Shown piece by piece: positions 45,001 to 57,805 of a stretch of DNA of 64,000 nucleotides. The stretch comes from Meloidogyne chitwoodi (lineage: Eukaryota; Nematoda; Chromadorea; Rhabditida; Meloidogynidae). A model generated the notes under the pieces. It was not told the DNA's origin. It saw only the letters and a list, made by a program, of their open reading frames with translations, and did not search any database. The position numbers and the translations under genes were made by a program. Location of the stretch: assembly GCA_015183035.1 (NCBI GenBank), contig JACZZP010000009.1:1984001-2048000 (forward strand), given 5' to 3'. Position 1 is the first letter of the stretch, and each line of letters opens with the position of its first letter.

Positions 45001-48000
45001 ATATTTTTTAAATTAAAAATAAATTTTTTCACTTAATTGTTGCTAGAACTAATTCATATAATTTAAAAATAAATAGAATTAATGAAAAAAAGTTGATTTA
45101 TAGGGTAATTTAATATATAGGGTTGAACACAAATAAATATAATCTTAATTTTAATTAAATTAAATTCTTTAAAAATATTTACCTCCAAGAACTTAATTGC
45201 CAGTGAGGACAGGCAGCTAGCTCACATTGTTTGACAACTATTCTTTCACGAATATCACATTTATCATCTTTTAAAGGTCTATTTTCAGAGTCAATACAAA
45301 AAGCTTCTCTTCTTTGAAATCCTTGACCACAACTGACAGAGCATTGACTCCATTCTCCAAAACGCCATTCAGTACATAATTGTGCATTACATTTTTCTTT
45401 ATCTAATTTGTCTGCAGGGCATAAATGTTTATTTAATTCTTGGCCAGAAGCATCTTGACAAATTGCATGTCTAATTCGAATACCACCACCACAAGAACGA
45501 GAACTTTAAATTTTAATATATTTTTTTTATTTTACAAATGTTATTTTTCTGTATTTTTTTAGAAAAATATATCTTACTAATTAAAATATTATACTTAAAA
45601 TTACAAAGAAACCATTCTTAAGGGATAGTGTGTTTAAAGGCATGAGAACGATAATTTACTCTGCGCTCTCTGCCTTATTACTTGTGTTTTTTTATTAAAT
45701 TTATGTTTGTAAAATAATAATAACTATTTTAACAAAAAAAAAACCCTTAATGAAATTATTTTGATAAATAGGTAAATTTAAAAACAAGAAACAATTATTA
45801 AATAATATAAAAGTACCATTCACTCCATGCCTCATAAATCCATTTAGGACAAGGTGTTCGATTACATTCAGTAAAAAGTGTTTCGTGTGGAATACCCTCA
45901 CAAAAGCGGTTTTCAAGTTTTTGGCCATTACGTGTATCAATACAATGAATAGAACGATGACGAACACCACCAGTGCCACATGATTCAGAACACTAAATTT
46001 ATTTAAATTTAAATAAAATTATTATTTCTAAATAATTATAACCTACCACACTCCATTCAGAGTATGCCCAACGTCGGTCAGTGACATAATTATGAGGTAA
46101 CTTTTCTTTAATTGTCGGTTGTTGTTGCTGTTGAGGTTGCCTTGCCGGTGGATTTGGATAATTAATATTAGATTTTTTACATTCATCTTCCATAGCTTGT
46201 TCTTCTCGACCATTTGTATAGGAACGAACACATTGATATCTTTATTTAATTAATTTAAATAATTAATATAATTAATTAATTACCTATTATGTCCATTTAC
46301 ATTATTTGATAATAGCCTATATTGCCATTTATAAAAACATTCTACATTACAAATCCTTTTCCAAGGGTCTGGTTTACGTGCAGTTGAGCACATTGATTCA
46401 GACATTACTTTTCCAGTAAGGGCATCAACACATTGTAATTTTTGAATTTGTGTTCCTTGACATTTTAGAGTACACTTTAATAAAAATATTTAATTTATTA
46501 CAAAGTCAATTAATTCTTAATACTTTTATAAATTAAAATTAAAAAAAACTGACATCACTCCACATATTATCAATAGCTCGCCAATATAATGTGTTTGGTG
46601 CCTTAGATTTTTGTTGTTTTTGATAATGTTTTTGTGAAGAGAAATTGTTTAATTCAAAAGTTTTTGCTGCTGATGCGACAACCTCTCTTTGCTGTTTAAA
46701 ATGAATTTTAAATATTTAATAATTTTTAAATTAAAAAATAATACTTGAGGTAAAGGGTCCATATAACGATAATGAATGTTAGGTAATCTTAGACTGCCAA
46801 CACTCAGAAAATGCAAATAAACATCAGTTCGAAGTGGACCTGTACCATTAATACGTTCTTGGGGAGTATCACTTCCAGAATACTTTAAAAAATTAAATTA
46901 AATGTATAGAATAAATTAATTGATTATAATTTTATTAAAATTAATTTAAAAATATTTTTTAATATTTTTAGCTCTTTCATTTTCTCATTTAATTACCTCA
47001 AGAACAGTGTCAAGTATAGATATTTGTTGACGAAAAACAGAAACTTGAAATTGTCCATTTAAAATCCAATCACCACTAGGCATTCTTAAAGCCAAATAAT
47101 TTTCGTCATCACCTCCATTTTGTTGTTTTAATAAACCATTTTGTGTAATATCAATATTTGCAGAACCAGCTGGAATGCGTAACACTTCGTTATAACCTAA
47201 AAATTTATTTTAAAAATATTTTTGTGAAATAAATGACAAATATTCACCAAAAGTTCCACGTTCATTAAAAACTCCTCTAACTTCATGACAACTTTGACCA
47301 TCACCTCCACAGATCCCACAAACATCTCGACGTATATTTGAACCAAGTCGATGATCACAACCACTCTATAAAAACAATTATTATTTTTAAATTAAAATAT
47401 AATTATTAACTTTATGGCAAGTACCATCAATACAAATATCATCACTTTGTCTATCACAAGGAGTTCCGTCGATTACTTTATCACGAAGTTTATAAAATGC
47501 TGCAGAATCATAAATACGACAATAAAGTTGACATCTGTTAAATAAAATTTAAAAATAAATTTAAAATTATCTAAACCGTTCATTTTCAGCCACTCCTGTA
47601 TATTTTGGTACCCATCGAGTGCCAATTGATGAAATTCCATGTATTCCAATATCTTTTCCATCAAATTCTGAGCATTGTTGTTCACGAATTCCAGGCATAT
47701 CCCAAGGGCATTCATATATAGCACATGGACGATAACGAACTCTTTGTCCAGTACAATATTTACCACCATGTTCTGGCCTAGGTGAATCACATTCACGATA
47801 TGACTTTTGAATTCCTTTAGAATATAATTTTTAAAAAATTAATTGTAAAAAGGTTGAATTGTAAAAAAAGTTTAATTAATTCTAAAATTGCTAATTTATT
47901 ACTGAAAAATTGTAATAATGTTTTAATAAATTAAAAAAATAATAAATTAGCAATTGTAAAAAAAGTTTAATTTAATTACAATTGCAAAAATATTTTAATA

Positions 48001-51000
48001 TTTATATTTTAAATAGCAAATTTCAATCCTTATAAATTTATTGTATTTTAAAATAAAGAATATATTCTATAAATTAAGTTGGTATTTTATTTACCTCCTC
48101 CACATGTTCTAGAACAATCACCCCATGACTTCCACTCTCCCCAAGAACCATCAATAGATTGTCTTTGTGTAGGTGACATTCCAACACATTGACCCCTATA
48201 ACACCACATTTCTCGAGAACATTCTGTTCCATCGGCCCATGGCATATGTTGAGTACGACAACCCATCTGATATCCATAAGATACTGCACACCAAAGTCGA
48301 CGACAACTCGGCATGTATGGACAGAGTTCAGCTGCAGCACCAAAAACGAATTTACATTGTTGAGAGACAGAATAACTGTAAAAATAATAAAAAATTGTAG
48401 AAAATTTCATCATTTAAAAAATGATAATAATAATTTACATCGCTCCAGGTGCAGGTGCTTCAAACATTCGTTCATAATATCTTTTTTCAACAGGTTTGTC
48501 AAAAATACATTGGGTTTGTGATCGTCGTGCCTCTAAAAACCTAACAAGCATTGCCGAAGAGCATGCAGACCATGACCAAGGATTTGTGTTGTACTCAAGT
48601 GTTGGTGCCATTATATGATAATTAGCCTTATTTAAAGGCATAAACTCTGCACATTTTCGTTCATCATCGTGTGGAATATTAAATATATGACCAAGTTCAT
48701 GTGCAATAGTAAATGCAGCTGAGAGACCTAAATTAATTTATAAAAATAAAAATAATAATTTATTATTAAACCATTATCTTCAATAATAGCACAGCTTCTT
48801 TTGCTATCACAAACTGTTCCTAATTCTGCTAGACCTAAAGTATCACATTTGTTTGTTGCACGACAAATGTCATGACGAGTTAAAAGAATAGCAACATCTG
48901 TTTTAATTAAAAAATAATATTTTTTAAAATTTTAATTCAATTAAAATTAAAAAATTCCAATTAATTTGTAAAATCTCTTACCATGATGATTCAATGAATC
49001 ATCATTTCTGTCATTATACAATTGTTGCCAATGACAGAAATGTTGTAATGTCTCTTGTGCTCTGTTTGATATTAAAGGTCCAGCACGTTCATTTTTCAAA
49101 ATAATAATACGTACAACAACCATATTAATTGAAACACCCAAAGATTGATGTCTATAAATTGCTGAAACTGTAGAAAATAATGTTAAAATATAATTCTCTA
49201 AATTTTGTTGATGATATAAAAGCATTTGATGATCAGCTACAACAAGTACTTCAACATAATGATCCCAAGAATTGGCAGAATTAACAGGTGAACGACGATT
49301 ACGTTGTGATGATAATAAAGAATCTGAAAAAAAGGATTAATTATTCCATTTTATTTTAAATAAAATTAATTGTTTAAAAATAAAATTAAACAATTACTAT
49401 ATTAAATTTCTTGATAAATATTATTAAAATTTCACATTAATTAGAGAAATCATATTAATGAAAAGAGTGTATTCTTTCTCTCACATTAATTACTCCCCAT
49501 AAAATATTTGTTTTTTAAATTTGCACTATTTATATAAGAAAAAAAGAAAGGAGCGAAAATGTGAATCAACTAGCCGCCGTTTCCTGCTAGGAGGGAGAGA
49601 GGTAGTCTTGGTCGCAACTTGATTACCGATCCTGGGCATGCTCGTTATGCCTCGAAGGCATCCTTCCATTGTGGAATGGGGAGTTGGCAGTTGCCTTTTC
49701 CAGCGAGATAGGTATGGACTCTTACGGGTTCGTCGCCTGTGCCCTCCCTAGCAGTAGTAAGGATTCGGATGGAGGGCCAAGTTATATGATTCGTTATTTT
49801 TTTCTAATTTTTTTTCAATTTTTGAAGGTGAAAAAAATAATTTAATTTTTCTAAAAGGCGCTAACAAGTCAGTATTATATATGTTGAAGTAATAAAAAAC
49901 AATTAAATTTACCATAATGGCTGTCATTAACATTCATTTGCTGAGAATAAAATTGGCTTTGTTTTTGTTGTTCTGCTAATCTTGTTATAAGTTCTTCAGA
50001 GGATGTTGGTGAAATTGTAACTAAAAATAATTTTATTTTTTTAATAATTTAATTTGTTTACCCTCAGATGATTTTTTCTGTTTTTGCTCAGAATGGTCAT
50101 CTACAAAATTCTGGGTCTGAACTGGATAAATAAGATGTGCTCTTAATAAATCCTGATAATTTGCTGAACGACTTTGACGATTTCTGTGGTGATATCTTCT
50201 TTGATGTTGAGGATGTTCATTAATATTTTCATCAAAATATTCCTCTGAATTAGGTCTTTCCATATCTTCTTCATCAATTAAAGGTTCAATAAGAAATGTT
50301 CCTTCATTAAAGACTAATGTTCCAAACTGTAAAATTATTTTAAAAATTAAAAAAAAACAAATAAAATAACCAATCCATTATTATGATCACAAAGATTAAC
50401 AATACTAGATTCAAAACAATTATTATCATCTACTTTAGCTATGTAAAAACAGTTTGATGAAATTTGTGAACGACTTATTTGTGTATAATTATCTGAATCC
50501 ATTGATTGGACTAATAAAAATGGTAAAAAAGAATTCCACTTTTGCTCATCCGGTAAAAGACTAAAATTTAGAATTTAATTAATTTTAAATATTAATATAA
50601 TAATTCTGATTTATTTTTTATTAATTTTGAATTGTATTTATTAATTTTATTATATAAATTTATGTATTTAATAATTCTGATATTATTGTAATTCAGAAAT
50701 AATATCAGAATTTTAAATCAGAATACAAATAATTAATTTTAAATATTATTATTAATATAATTCTGATTTATATATTTCAGATCAGAATTTTGAATTGATT
50801 TTTAATCTTTTTCTATTTTATATTCTGATATTATTGTCAGAATTTTGAATTGCAATTGCAATTGTTCTGAATCTAATTGTATTCAATTATAAAAATACAA
50901 TTTTCTGATAATAAATATTATTAATATTTAAATACCTTCTCTTTTCTCGTGTTTTAAGTTCTTCAACTCTTTTCAATATAATACTTATAATTCTCTCTAA

Positions 51001-52491
51001 ATTAATATCATTTTCACCATCATCAATTCCATGTTTTAATCGAACAGTACAATTTAACCCACAATGACTGGCAAGTCCAAATACAAAATCTGAGTTTTGT
51101 TTATTATCTTCTTCTTCTTTTTTGTTATTATTAATACTTCTTCTTTTTTGTTTCCTTTCAAATTCAAAATTATTTAATAACCAAATTTGTGTTTCCTTTG
51201 GACGAATATCTGAAAATTTTTTTTTAAATTATTTTAATTTAATTTTTTATAATTTTTATTCGATTTTAATTTAATTAATTTGTTAAAATTTAACTTTATT
51301 TCCAATTTTTTAAAAATTATTTTAAATTATTCTCATATTTTCACGTTTTTTCCTCTTTTTTATTTATTTTAAAACAATTTTTACAATTCTCATCATTTTT
51401 TTTTTGTTTACCTTTCGTATTTTGGCTAACTTCCCAATTCTTTTAGTGTTAGTTAGCACAGTTTTAATAAATGAAAACACAAAAAACACATTTTTTATAT
51501 TTTTAATAAATACACAAAAATAGTTCAAGGATTAAAAAAATTAAAATTATTATTTTTAAATTAATTTATTATTTTAAATTAAAAAAAATAACCAGAATAT
51601 GCAGATCTGAGTCTTTTAATTCCTTTTTTTAATAATAAATCTTCTTTATTTTCATTTTTTGATAAAAATGATGAATAATTAATAAAACAAAAAATAATAA
51701 TAATTGAAAATAAAATAAAGGCAGAGATCAAAAATGCCAAAAATTGAAACCACCACCAAATTCCTTTGTTTTTTAAGTAATTAAAAGACTGAAATATAAT
51801 ATTAAAATTAAAATATTTAAATATATCAGCATAAAAAAATAAAAAATATAATTCCCGATAAAAAATAAAAATATTTTTTTATCTAAAAATTTAATTAGTT
51901 ATCATCTAAATATTAATGCCTGAACTATATTAACCTATACCTTATTTATTTATTTGCCCTTACTTAAAAAAATTACAAAAATTATTTAATTAATTATTAA
52001 AAAATTATTTATTTATTTGTTTTTAAATTAATAAAAAACAAACAAATTTATTTTCTTTTCTTCTTTTTCTTCTCCATTCTTTTGTGGAATTATTATTATT
52101 ATTTATTAATGTTTGTGGAAGAATTTTATTTTCCAAAAGTTGTTGTTTATTTAATTCTTGTTCATTATTAATTAAAGGAGAAGAATTTAAAAATATTGAA
52201 GGATCATTAATATTAAAAGAATTATTTGGCAATGATGGTCCATAAGTATTCCAACCTTTTATTTTTTAATTAATTTTTTTTTAAATTATTAAAAGAAAAA
52301 CCTTTAGAACAATAAAGAGGTAAAGATTGATATAAAGAATTTCTATTTTTATTTATTATTTTTATTTTTTTAGAAATTTTTAAAGTTTTTGTTGTTTTAG
52401 AAGAAGTGCTGGGCTCTGAGGAGGATAAAAAGTTTTTTGAATTTAAATTATTAGAATAAGATTGCTCTTTCCAATTTAATTTTTCTTTCAT
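39060..52491 (-). CDS. gon-1: GON-1-type ADAMTS metalloprotease (ADAMTS9/20 class) with predicted N-terminal membrane anchor
   Basis: A secreted-matrix protease, needed in C. elegans for gonad shape and cell migration. From the ATG at 52491: an N-terminal polar region of about 130 aa, a hydrophobic anchor ([20 protein letters not shown], exon 51593-51788), a prodomain, furin-type RNRRS near 49290, a metalloprotease domain with zinc site [13 protein letters not shown] (48661-48720) and Met-turn HIMAPTLE. Then come disintegrin/Cys-rich regions, a central TSP1 repeat ([12 protein letters not shown]), a spacer, about 14 further TSP1 repeats and a C-terminal GON domain (CSELRSYQQ ... CGGYCGEC) ending at 39060. 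5' exons: 52302-52491, 52044-52255, 51593-51788, 50936-51209, 50371-50560, 50062-50326, 49913-50020, 48982-49323, 48772-48897, 48439-48727, 48095-48375, 47577-47814, 47411-47534, 47247-47364, 46997-47196; phases agree. About 20 more short exons follow. Protease residues are intact. Confidence 0.93.
40608..40812. mobile_element. Solo LTR, 205 bp, with 5-bp target duplication
   Basis: It begins TGTTGGGG and ends TATAACA (TGTT..AACA ends), with perfect GAAAC duplications at 40603-40607 and 40813-40817. TATAAAAGGC near 40630 fits an LTR promoter. It lies in a GON-1 intron. The 5-bp duplication suits Ty3/gypsy, copia or BEL elements; the family cannot be told without the internal part. Confidence 0.88.
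41846..42265. repeat. 29-bp palindromic AT minisatellite, about 14 units, in a GON-1 intron
   Basis: Each unit contains TTTACAATTTGTAAA, an inverted repeat with 7-bp arms, followed by AAATTCTGAA or AAATGCTGAA. Variants with TCTATTTT recur in a three-unit pattern, suggesting higher-order duplication. Confidence 0.93.
44807..44943. mobile_element. MITE related to 36309-36513, in a GON-1 intron
   Basis: Left AAGTGGTGGAAAAGTT and right AACTTTTCCATCACTG are inverted ends of the same type. The interior has the same GTTCCAG/GGAACTTG motifs. It is shorter and more diverged. Confidence 0.65.
49568..49790. ncRNA. GC-rich structured segment, candidate ncRNA in a GON-1 intron
   Basis: About 200 bp of balanced composition sits in a very AT-rich intron. 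A long closing stem is possible between CTGCTAGGAGGG (49584-49595) and CCCTCCCTAGCAG (49742-49754). Inside are smaller hairpins (ATGCC-TCGAA-GGCAT, TTCCATTGTGGAA, GGCAGTTGCC). GGGTTCGTCGCC near 49725 is box B-like and a T-run follows at about 49798. I do not recognise it as a known snRNA, SRP, RNase P or 5S sequence. It could also be a SINE or another insertion. Strand is unresolved. Confidence 0.4.
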
Positions 52492-53650
52492 TAACTGAAA
52501 TTAAAAAGTAAAAATTATTTAAAATATTTTTTAATAATTGAATAGACAAAAATAATAAAATTAATAAATTTTATTTTTGTGTGCCAGTCTGTGATCTACA
52601 ATTGTTTTTTAAATTTATCAGTAAATATTGCTAATATTACTTATAAATTATTATTTTATTTTAAAAATAAGTAAATAAATAAATAAATTATTTGTTAAAA
52701 TATTTAATAATAAAAATTATTTTTTTTTAGATTTTGGAAAAAAATAAAAAATTATATAGTAGAGATAATTTATGAAATTAATTAAAAATTTAATTAAATA
52801 AAAAATAATATTTTATATTTAATTTAAAAAATTTTATAAATTTATTATATTAAAAAAACTATTTTTATTTAATAATAAAATTTCCAGAAAAATTAAAAAA
52901 AAATTAAAAAAAATTAATTTTTTTAAATAAATTAAAAAAAAACATTTTTAAATTTGTAGGCGTGTCAGTAAATAAATAAAATGATGAGAAAAGATTTAAA
53001 TTTTAATTTATATTAAGCAAGAATGAGAAAAATAAATAAAATATATAATTTTTGAGTTGATTAAAGGTTGCGTTAGTCTGACACTAAAAGTGAAATAAAT
53101 AAATTAATTAATTATTTGATTAATATTTTTGGTATTATATTATTAATATATATTTTTGCAGAAAAAAATAAAACCGGAAATTAAATATTAATTTTACATA
53201 AAGAGAAAAATATTATTAAAATGAAGGTTATAAAGAATATAAATATTATTATTATTAAAAATAAATAAATAAATAATAGATAATTGCCAAAATATATTTA
53301 TTTTTTTAAAATAAAAAGTAATTTAAATTTATTTATTAAATAATTTTAAAATAATCAAAATAACAAAAGTGAAGAAAATAGGATTTAAACAAATAAGAAA
53401 AATCCATTTCATTATATATTTTTTGGTTTATTTTAGATGAAAAATATTAATATACATCCCACATGGGTTTTAAAAAATTAAATAATATTTTCACAGTTTA
53501 CACGTTATAACCAAGCTCATTGATTTTTTCGGTATCGGTTTTTAGCCAAAAAACAGTTGAAATTTTTAATTTTTAATGAAAACCCGTCACGGCTTTATCA
53601 CACACATAAAATAAATACACATAACCTACTACCTCTAAAATAAAATTTTT

Positions 53651-53770
53651 TATCAGTCCGATGACTGACATCCAAAAATACAACGAATTAACAATCATAG
53701 AAAAGGATTATTTAGAGTCAAGTTTTAAAACATTTATTATAATTTTAAATAAAATATATTATATTAAGCA
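53651..53770. mobile_element. Partial MITE end related to 61993-62237
   Basis: TATCAGTCCGATGACTGACA followed by TCCAAAAATACAA matches the end of the element in the Wnt intron. The following TTATATTAAGCAAAATTAAC core is also shared. The second inverted end is not found. Confidence 0.6.
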
Positions 53771-55415
53771 AAATTAACAGTTTAATTTAAATTTATTTTG
53801 TTTAATATATTTTATTTTATTTAAAATTATATTAAATAATTAAAAATAATTATTACTTTATTTTTTATTAATATTTTAATGTCATTTATTTTGTTGTTTT
53901 ATAATTATTTTTATTTATTTTTAGAAAATTAAAAAATAGGACAAGTTTATTGCGTAAATAATACAAGATTTGTTGCAAAAATAAATAAATATAACGGGAG
54001 AAAGAAAATAAAACTTTTTTGATGTTTTTTGTTGTTTTTATTTTAAAGGCACACCCTCACAAACACAACACAGAAAAATAATATAAAATTAAAGAAAATA
54101 AGGCAAGAATTTAATTAATAAAAATAAATGGCAGTGAAAATAAATTTTGAAGAATAAATTAAATAAAAATAAATAAAAAAATCTGAAAATAAAAATTTAA
54201 ATTTAATTAAATTAAAATTTATTTTAAATTAAAAATTTAAGAGAAAATTTCAGATATTTGAAACAAAAATTCCAGAATTTGTTAAAATTTAAAGAGTTGA
54301 TAAATAAAGAAGAAATAGTTTTTCTTTTAATAATTTTTTAATAAAACAATAATTTAAATTATTAATTTTAATTTTATAAATATTCAGATAAAAAAATATA
54401 TATAATAAAATTTATTTAAGATTAAATTATAATAATTTACTTAAATAATTTTTGTTAAAATATTTGGAATTAAATAAGAATTAATAATTTATATATTTTT
54501 TTAAGAAAAGGAAGACCACACCCTCAATATCCTGGTTAAAATAAAATAAAAATCTCATTTTTTAATAAACAAAAATATTTAAAAATTGGAGAAAATTAAA
54601 TATACTAAATTAAATTTTATTTAAATTTATTTATAAATTAAAAAAAATAAATTAGTAATTTTAGCATCAAATAAAAATAATTTAAATTAAAAATAAGTAA
54701 TTGTGTCTAAATTACAAAAAAAGTTATTAAATAAATAAATATTTTTATTTGTCTGTATAAGTGTACATATAAAAATTTTTTAAGAAGAATTATATGTCAT
54801 AATTTTATGTTGGTATTTATTTATAAAAATGATCAATTTTGGTTGTATTATATTTTTTTTGATTATAAAATTTGTGTTTTGGTTAAGGAAATTATTTTTT
54901 GTTTTAGTTATTTTTGTTAATATTCTGTTAATTATTTTTATAAATTAATTAAATTTAAATATAATAAAGCATTCAATTTTAGATAATTTTTAAAAATAAT
55001 TAAATATTATATTTATTTTAAAATATAATTTATAAAAAAAATAAAAGGCAAAATAATAAACAAATAAATAATATTATATTTATTAAATTTATTTATCCGT
55101 CCTTGGGAATTAATAATTTATTTATTTAGTATAATAAAAATATGATTGAAAAAAAATCGGCGCCAAATTTTTTTTAAAGGATTTTTTTCTAAAATAATTT
55201 TATACAAAAAGGACAAAGAAATTGTGATTAAAGAAAATTTTAGATTATAAAAAATTTGAATTGGCTATTTTAATATTAATAATGTGATCTTCACATAAAT
55301 ATTTTTTAATAAATATATGAATATAGAATATAATAAAATATAATTTTGAGTCTTTCCAATGAACAAAAAGAAATTTAAACTAAAAAGTTCCTGATTATAT
55401 TTACGGAAAAATAAA

Positions 55416-55524
55416 AATATTTCCCGGAAAGTTTTAAATATTTTCCGGAAAGTTTTAAATATTTTCCGGAAAGTTTTAAATATTTCCCGGAAAGTTTTAA
55501 ATATTTTCCGGAAAGTTTTAAATA
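55416..55524. repeat. 21-bp minisatellite, five units
   Basis: Five units of GTTTTAAATATTTTCCGGAAA, with a TTCCC variant in two. Each contains the palindrome TTTTCCGGAAA. Confidence 0.92.
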
Positions 55525-57364
55525 TAAATTTTATAATTAAATAGAAATTTTATTTATAAAAAAAATCATTTTTCGAGAAAGTTTATTTTAATACAAAATT
55601 TGAAGAAGGTTAATTTAACAAAATAGAAGGGGATAAAATTTTATTAGAATTGATTGTTGCTTTTAGTTCGTTAAAATAGACAACTTTTATTGCATTAAGT
55701 GGCCGGTCGTGCTTTCCGTGGATTTTTTTGTGTATTGTGACGGGGAAATAACAAGAGCAAAGATTGTCCCCATCTTTTTTTTTTAATTTTTTATTCGAAA
55801 GTGTAAATAATTATTTATTTAATACTTTATTAAAGAAAAAGAATTAAATGTTCATGAAATAAAAAAATAAAAATAAATTGGATTTTTGTGAGATATTAAA
55901 AATATTTAACAGAATAAACTTAATTAAAATTTTGTAAGAAATTAAAAATATTATAAAATTATACAAGAGAAATTAATTAATTTAATTTTGATTAAAAAAA
56001 TTATAATTTTTATATAAATATATATAAATTTTAAAAATATAAAAAAATATTTTTGAATTGAAAAAAAATAAAAAAATGTTTTTGTTCAGTTATTCACGTT
56101 TTTTTATTTTTGTGGTTAGTAAATATTAGTTTTTTTTGCAGCTGGTGGTCATTTAGTTGTTTTACTTAGTGGTTGGGGATGGATGATACTTATTGGGACA
56201 AAACTAGGGGGATATATAAATATAAAGAAAAGGAAGAGGTCAGATTGTAAAATAGACATAAAGGTGAACAAATTTGTTAGAAGAGAAGAAAAATATGATT
56301 GATGAATAAAGAATAAAAAAAAAGAAAAAATGTAAAAAAGGGAAAAGTATAGGTGGAAAATAGGTAGCAGAAGAGACCAAAATAAATAAAATATGTGTTC
56401 AATTTAAAAATATTTTTTTTTAATTAAATTATTTTGAGATATATAATAATAAGTATTTAATCTTCAATTTTTATAATATTTTTATTTATTCTAATAAAAT
56501 TTTTAATTTAAATCAGAATTGACCTCTCTTATATGTCCAAAGCTAGTCCCGAGGGAAAGAAAAAAGTTTTTCTACAAAAATTGTTAAAAAAAGAGAAAGA
56601 ATGACCTTATTTATAGTTATTTTATAATATATTTACATTTTTATATTTGTCCTTTTATTTAATTGTTTTGGACATTCCCCCACTAATTTAGTAAAATAAT
56701 GGAAAGGATTTGCATAGATAAATATGTGAAACAAAAATATATTTTTTATTAAATATTTTAAAATAAATATTAGTAAATACTTAAATATTAAAAAATAAAA
56801 GAAGTTATTCTCTTAAAAATAAATAATTAATTCCGCCTTTTACTTATTTTAGAGGTGACCTTTATTATTTATTTAATGTCCTTTATAATTATTTAAATAG
56901 TGTAGAATTTTAAAATTAGGTATGTAAATATAGACATTTTCTAATATTTTTTTAATAGAATAAAGAGATGAAAAAATAAATAAATAATATTAAAATAATT
57001 CTAAAAAATAATAAATATATTTATTTACTTAAATAAATTGGGTAAATTAATAATTAATTAATTATTCTAATTTTTTTTTTTTGATCTAAAAAATTATTTA
57101 TATATTTATTTTTTAAATTTATATTTTATAAATTTATATTTTAAATTAAATTGTTAAAATTAAATAAATTGACTTTTTCTGTTAAAATAAAAGGAAAAGC
57201 TGACTAGAATAAATAAATAAAAATTTATTTATTTTATAATAATGAACTAATAATTCAAAAAAGATTAAAAAAAAAAGAATAAAGATTGTCATCTCGAATT
57301 TTTAAAATAAATTATAAAAAATAATAATTTAAAAAATTACACTTTTGTTTAAAAATGAGACTTT

Positions 57365-57805
57365 GAACTTAAATATAAATATAAACTTAAATATAAATAT
57401 AACTTAAATATAAACTTCAATATAAATATAAACTTAAATATAAACTTAAATATAAACTTAAATATAAACTTAAATATAAACTTAAATATAAATATAAACT
57501 TAAATATAAATATAAACTTAAATATAAATATAAACTTCAATATAAATATAAACTTCAATATAAATATAAACTTAAATATAAACTTAAATATAAACTTAAA
57601 TATAAATATAAACTTAAATATAAATATAAACTTAAATATAAATATAAACTTAAATATAAATATAAACTTCAATATAAATATAAACTTCAATATAAATATA
57701 AACTTAAATATAAACTTAAATATAAACTTAAATATAAATATAAACTTAAATATAAACTTAAATATAAACTTAAATATAAACTTAAATATAAACTTAAAAA
57801 TAAAT
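57365..57805. repeat. AT-rich 12/18-bp tandem array
   Basis: About 440 bp built from AAACTTAAATATA and extra AATATA blocks, with some AACTTCAATATA variants. The open minus frame (KFIFIFKF repeats) is a by-product of unit length and not a gene. Confidence 0.93.

Noticed and set aside
57349..57690. 113-codon KFIFIFKF repeat protein
   Set aside because: A by-product of the AT tandem array with no other coding evidence.
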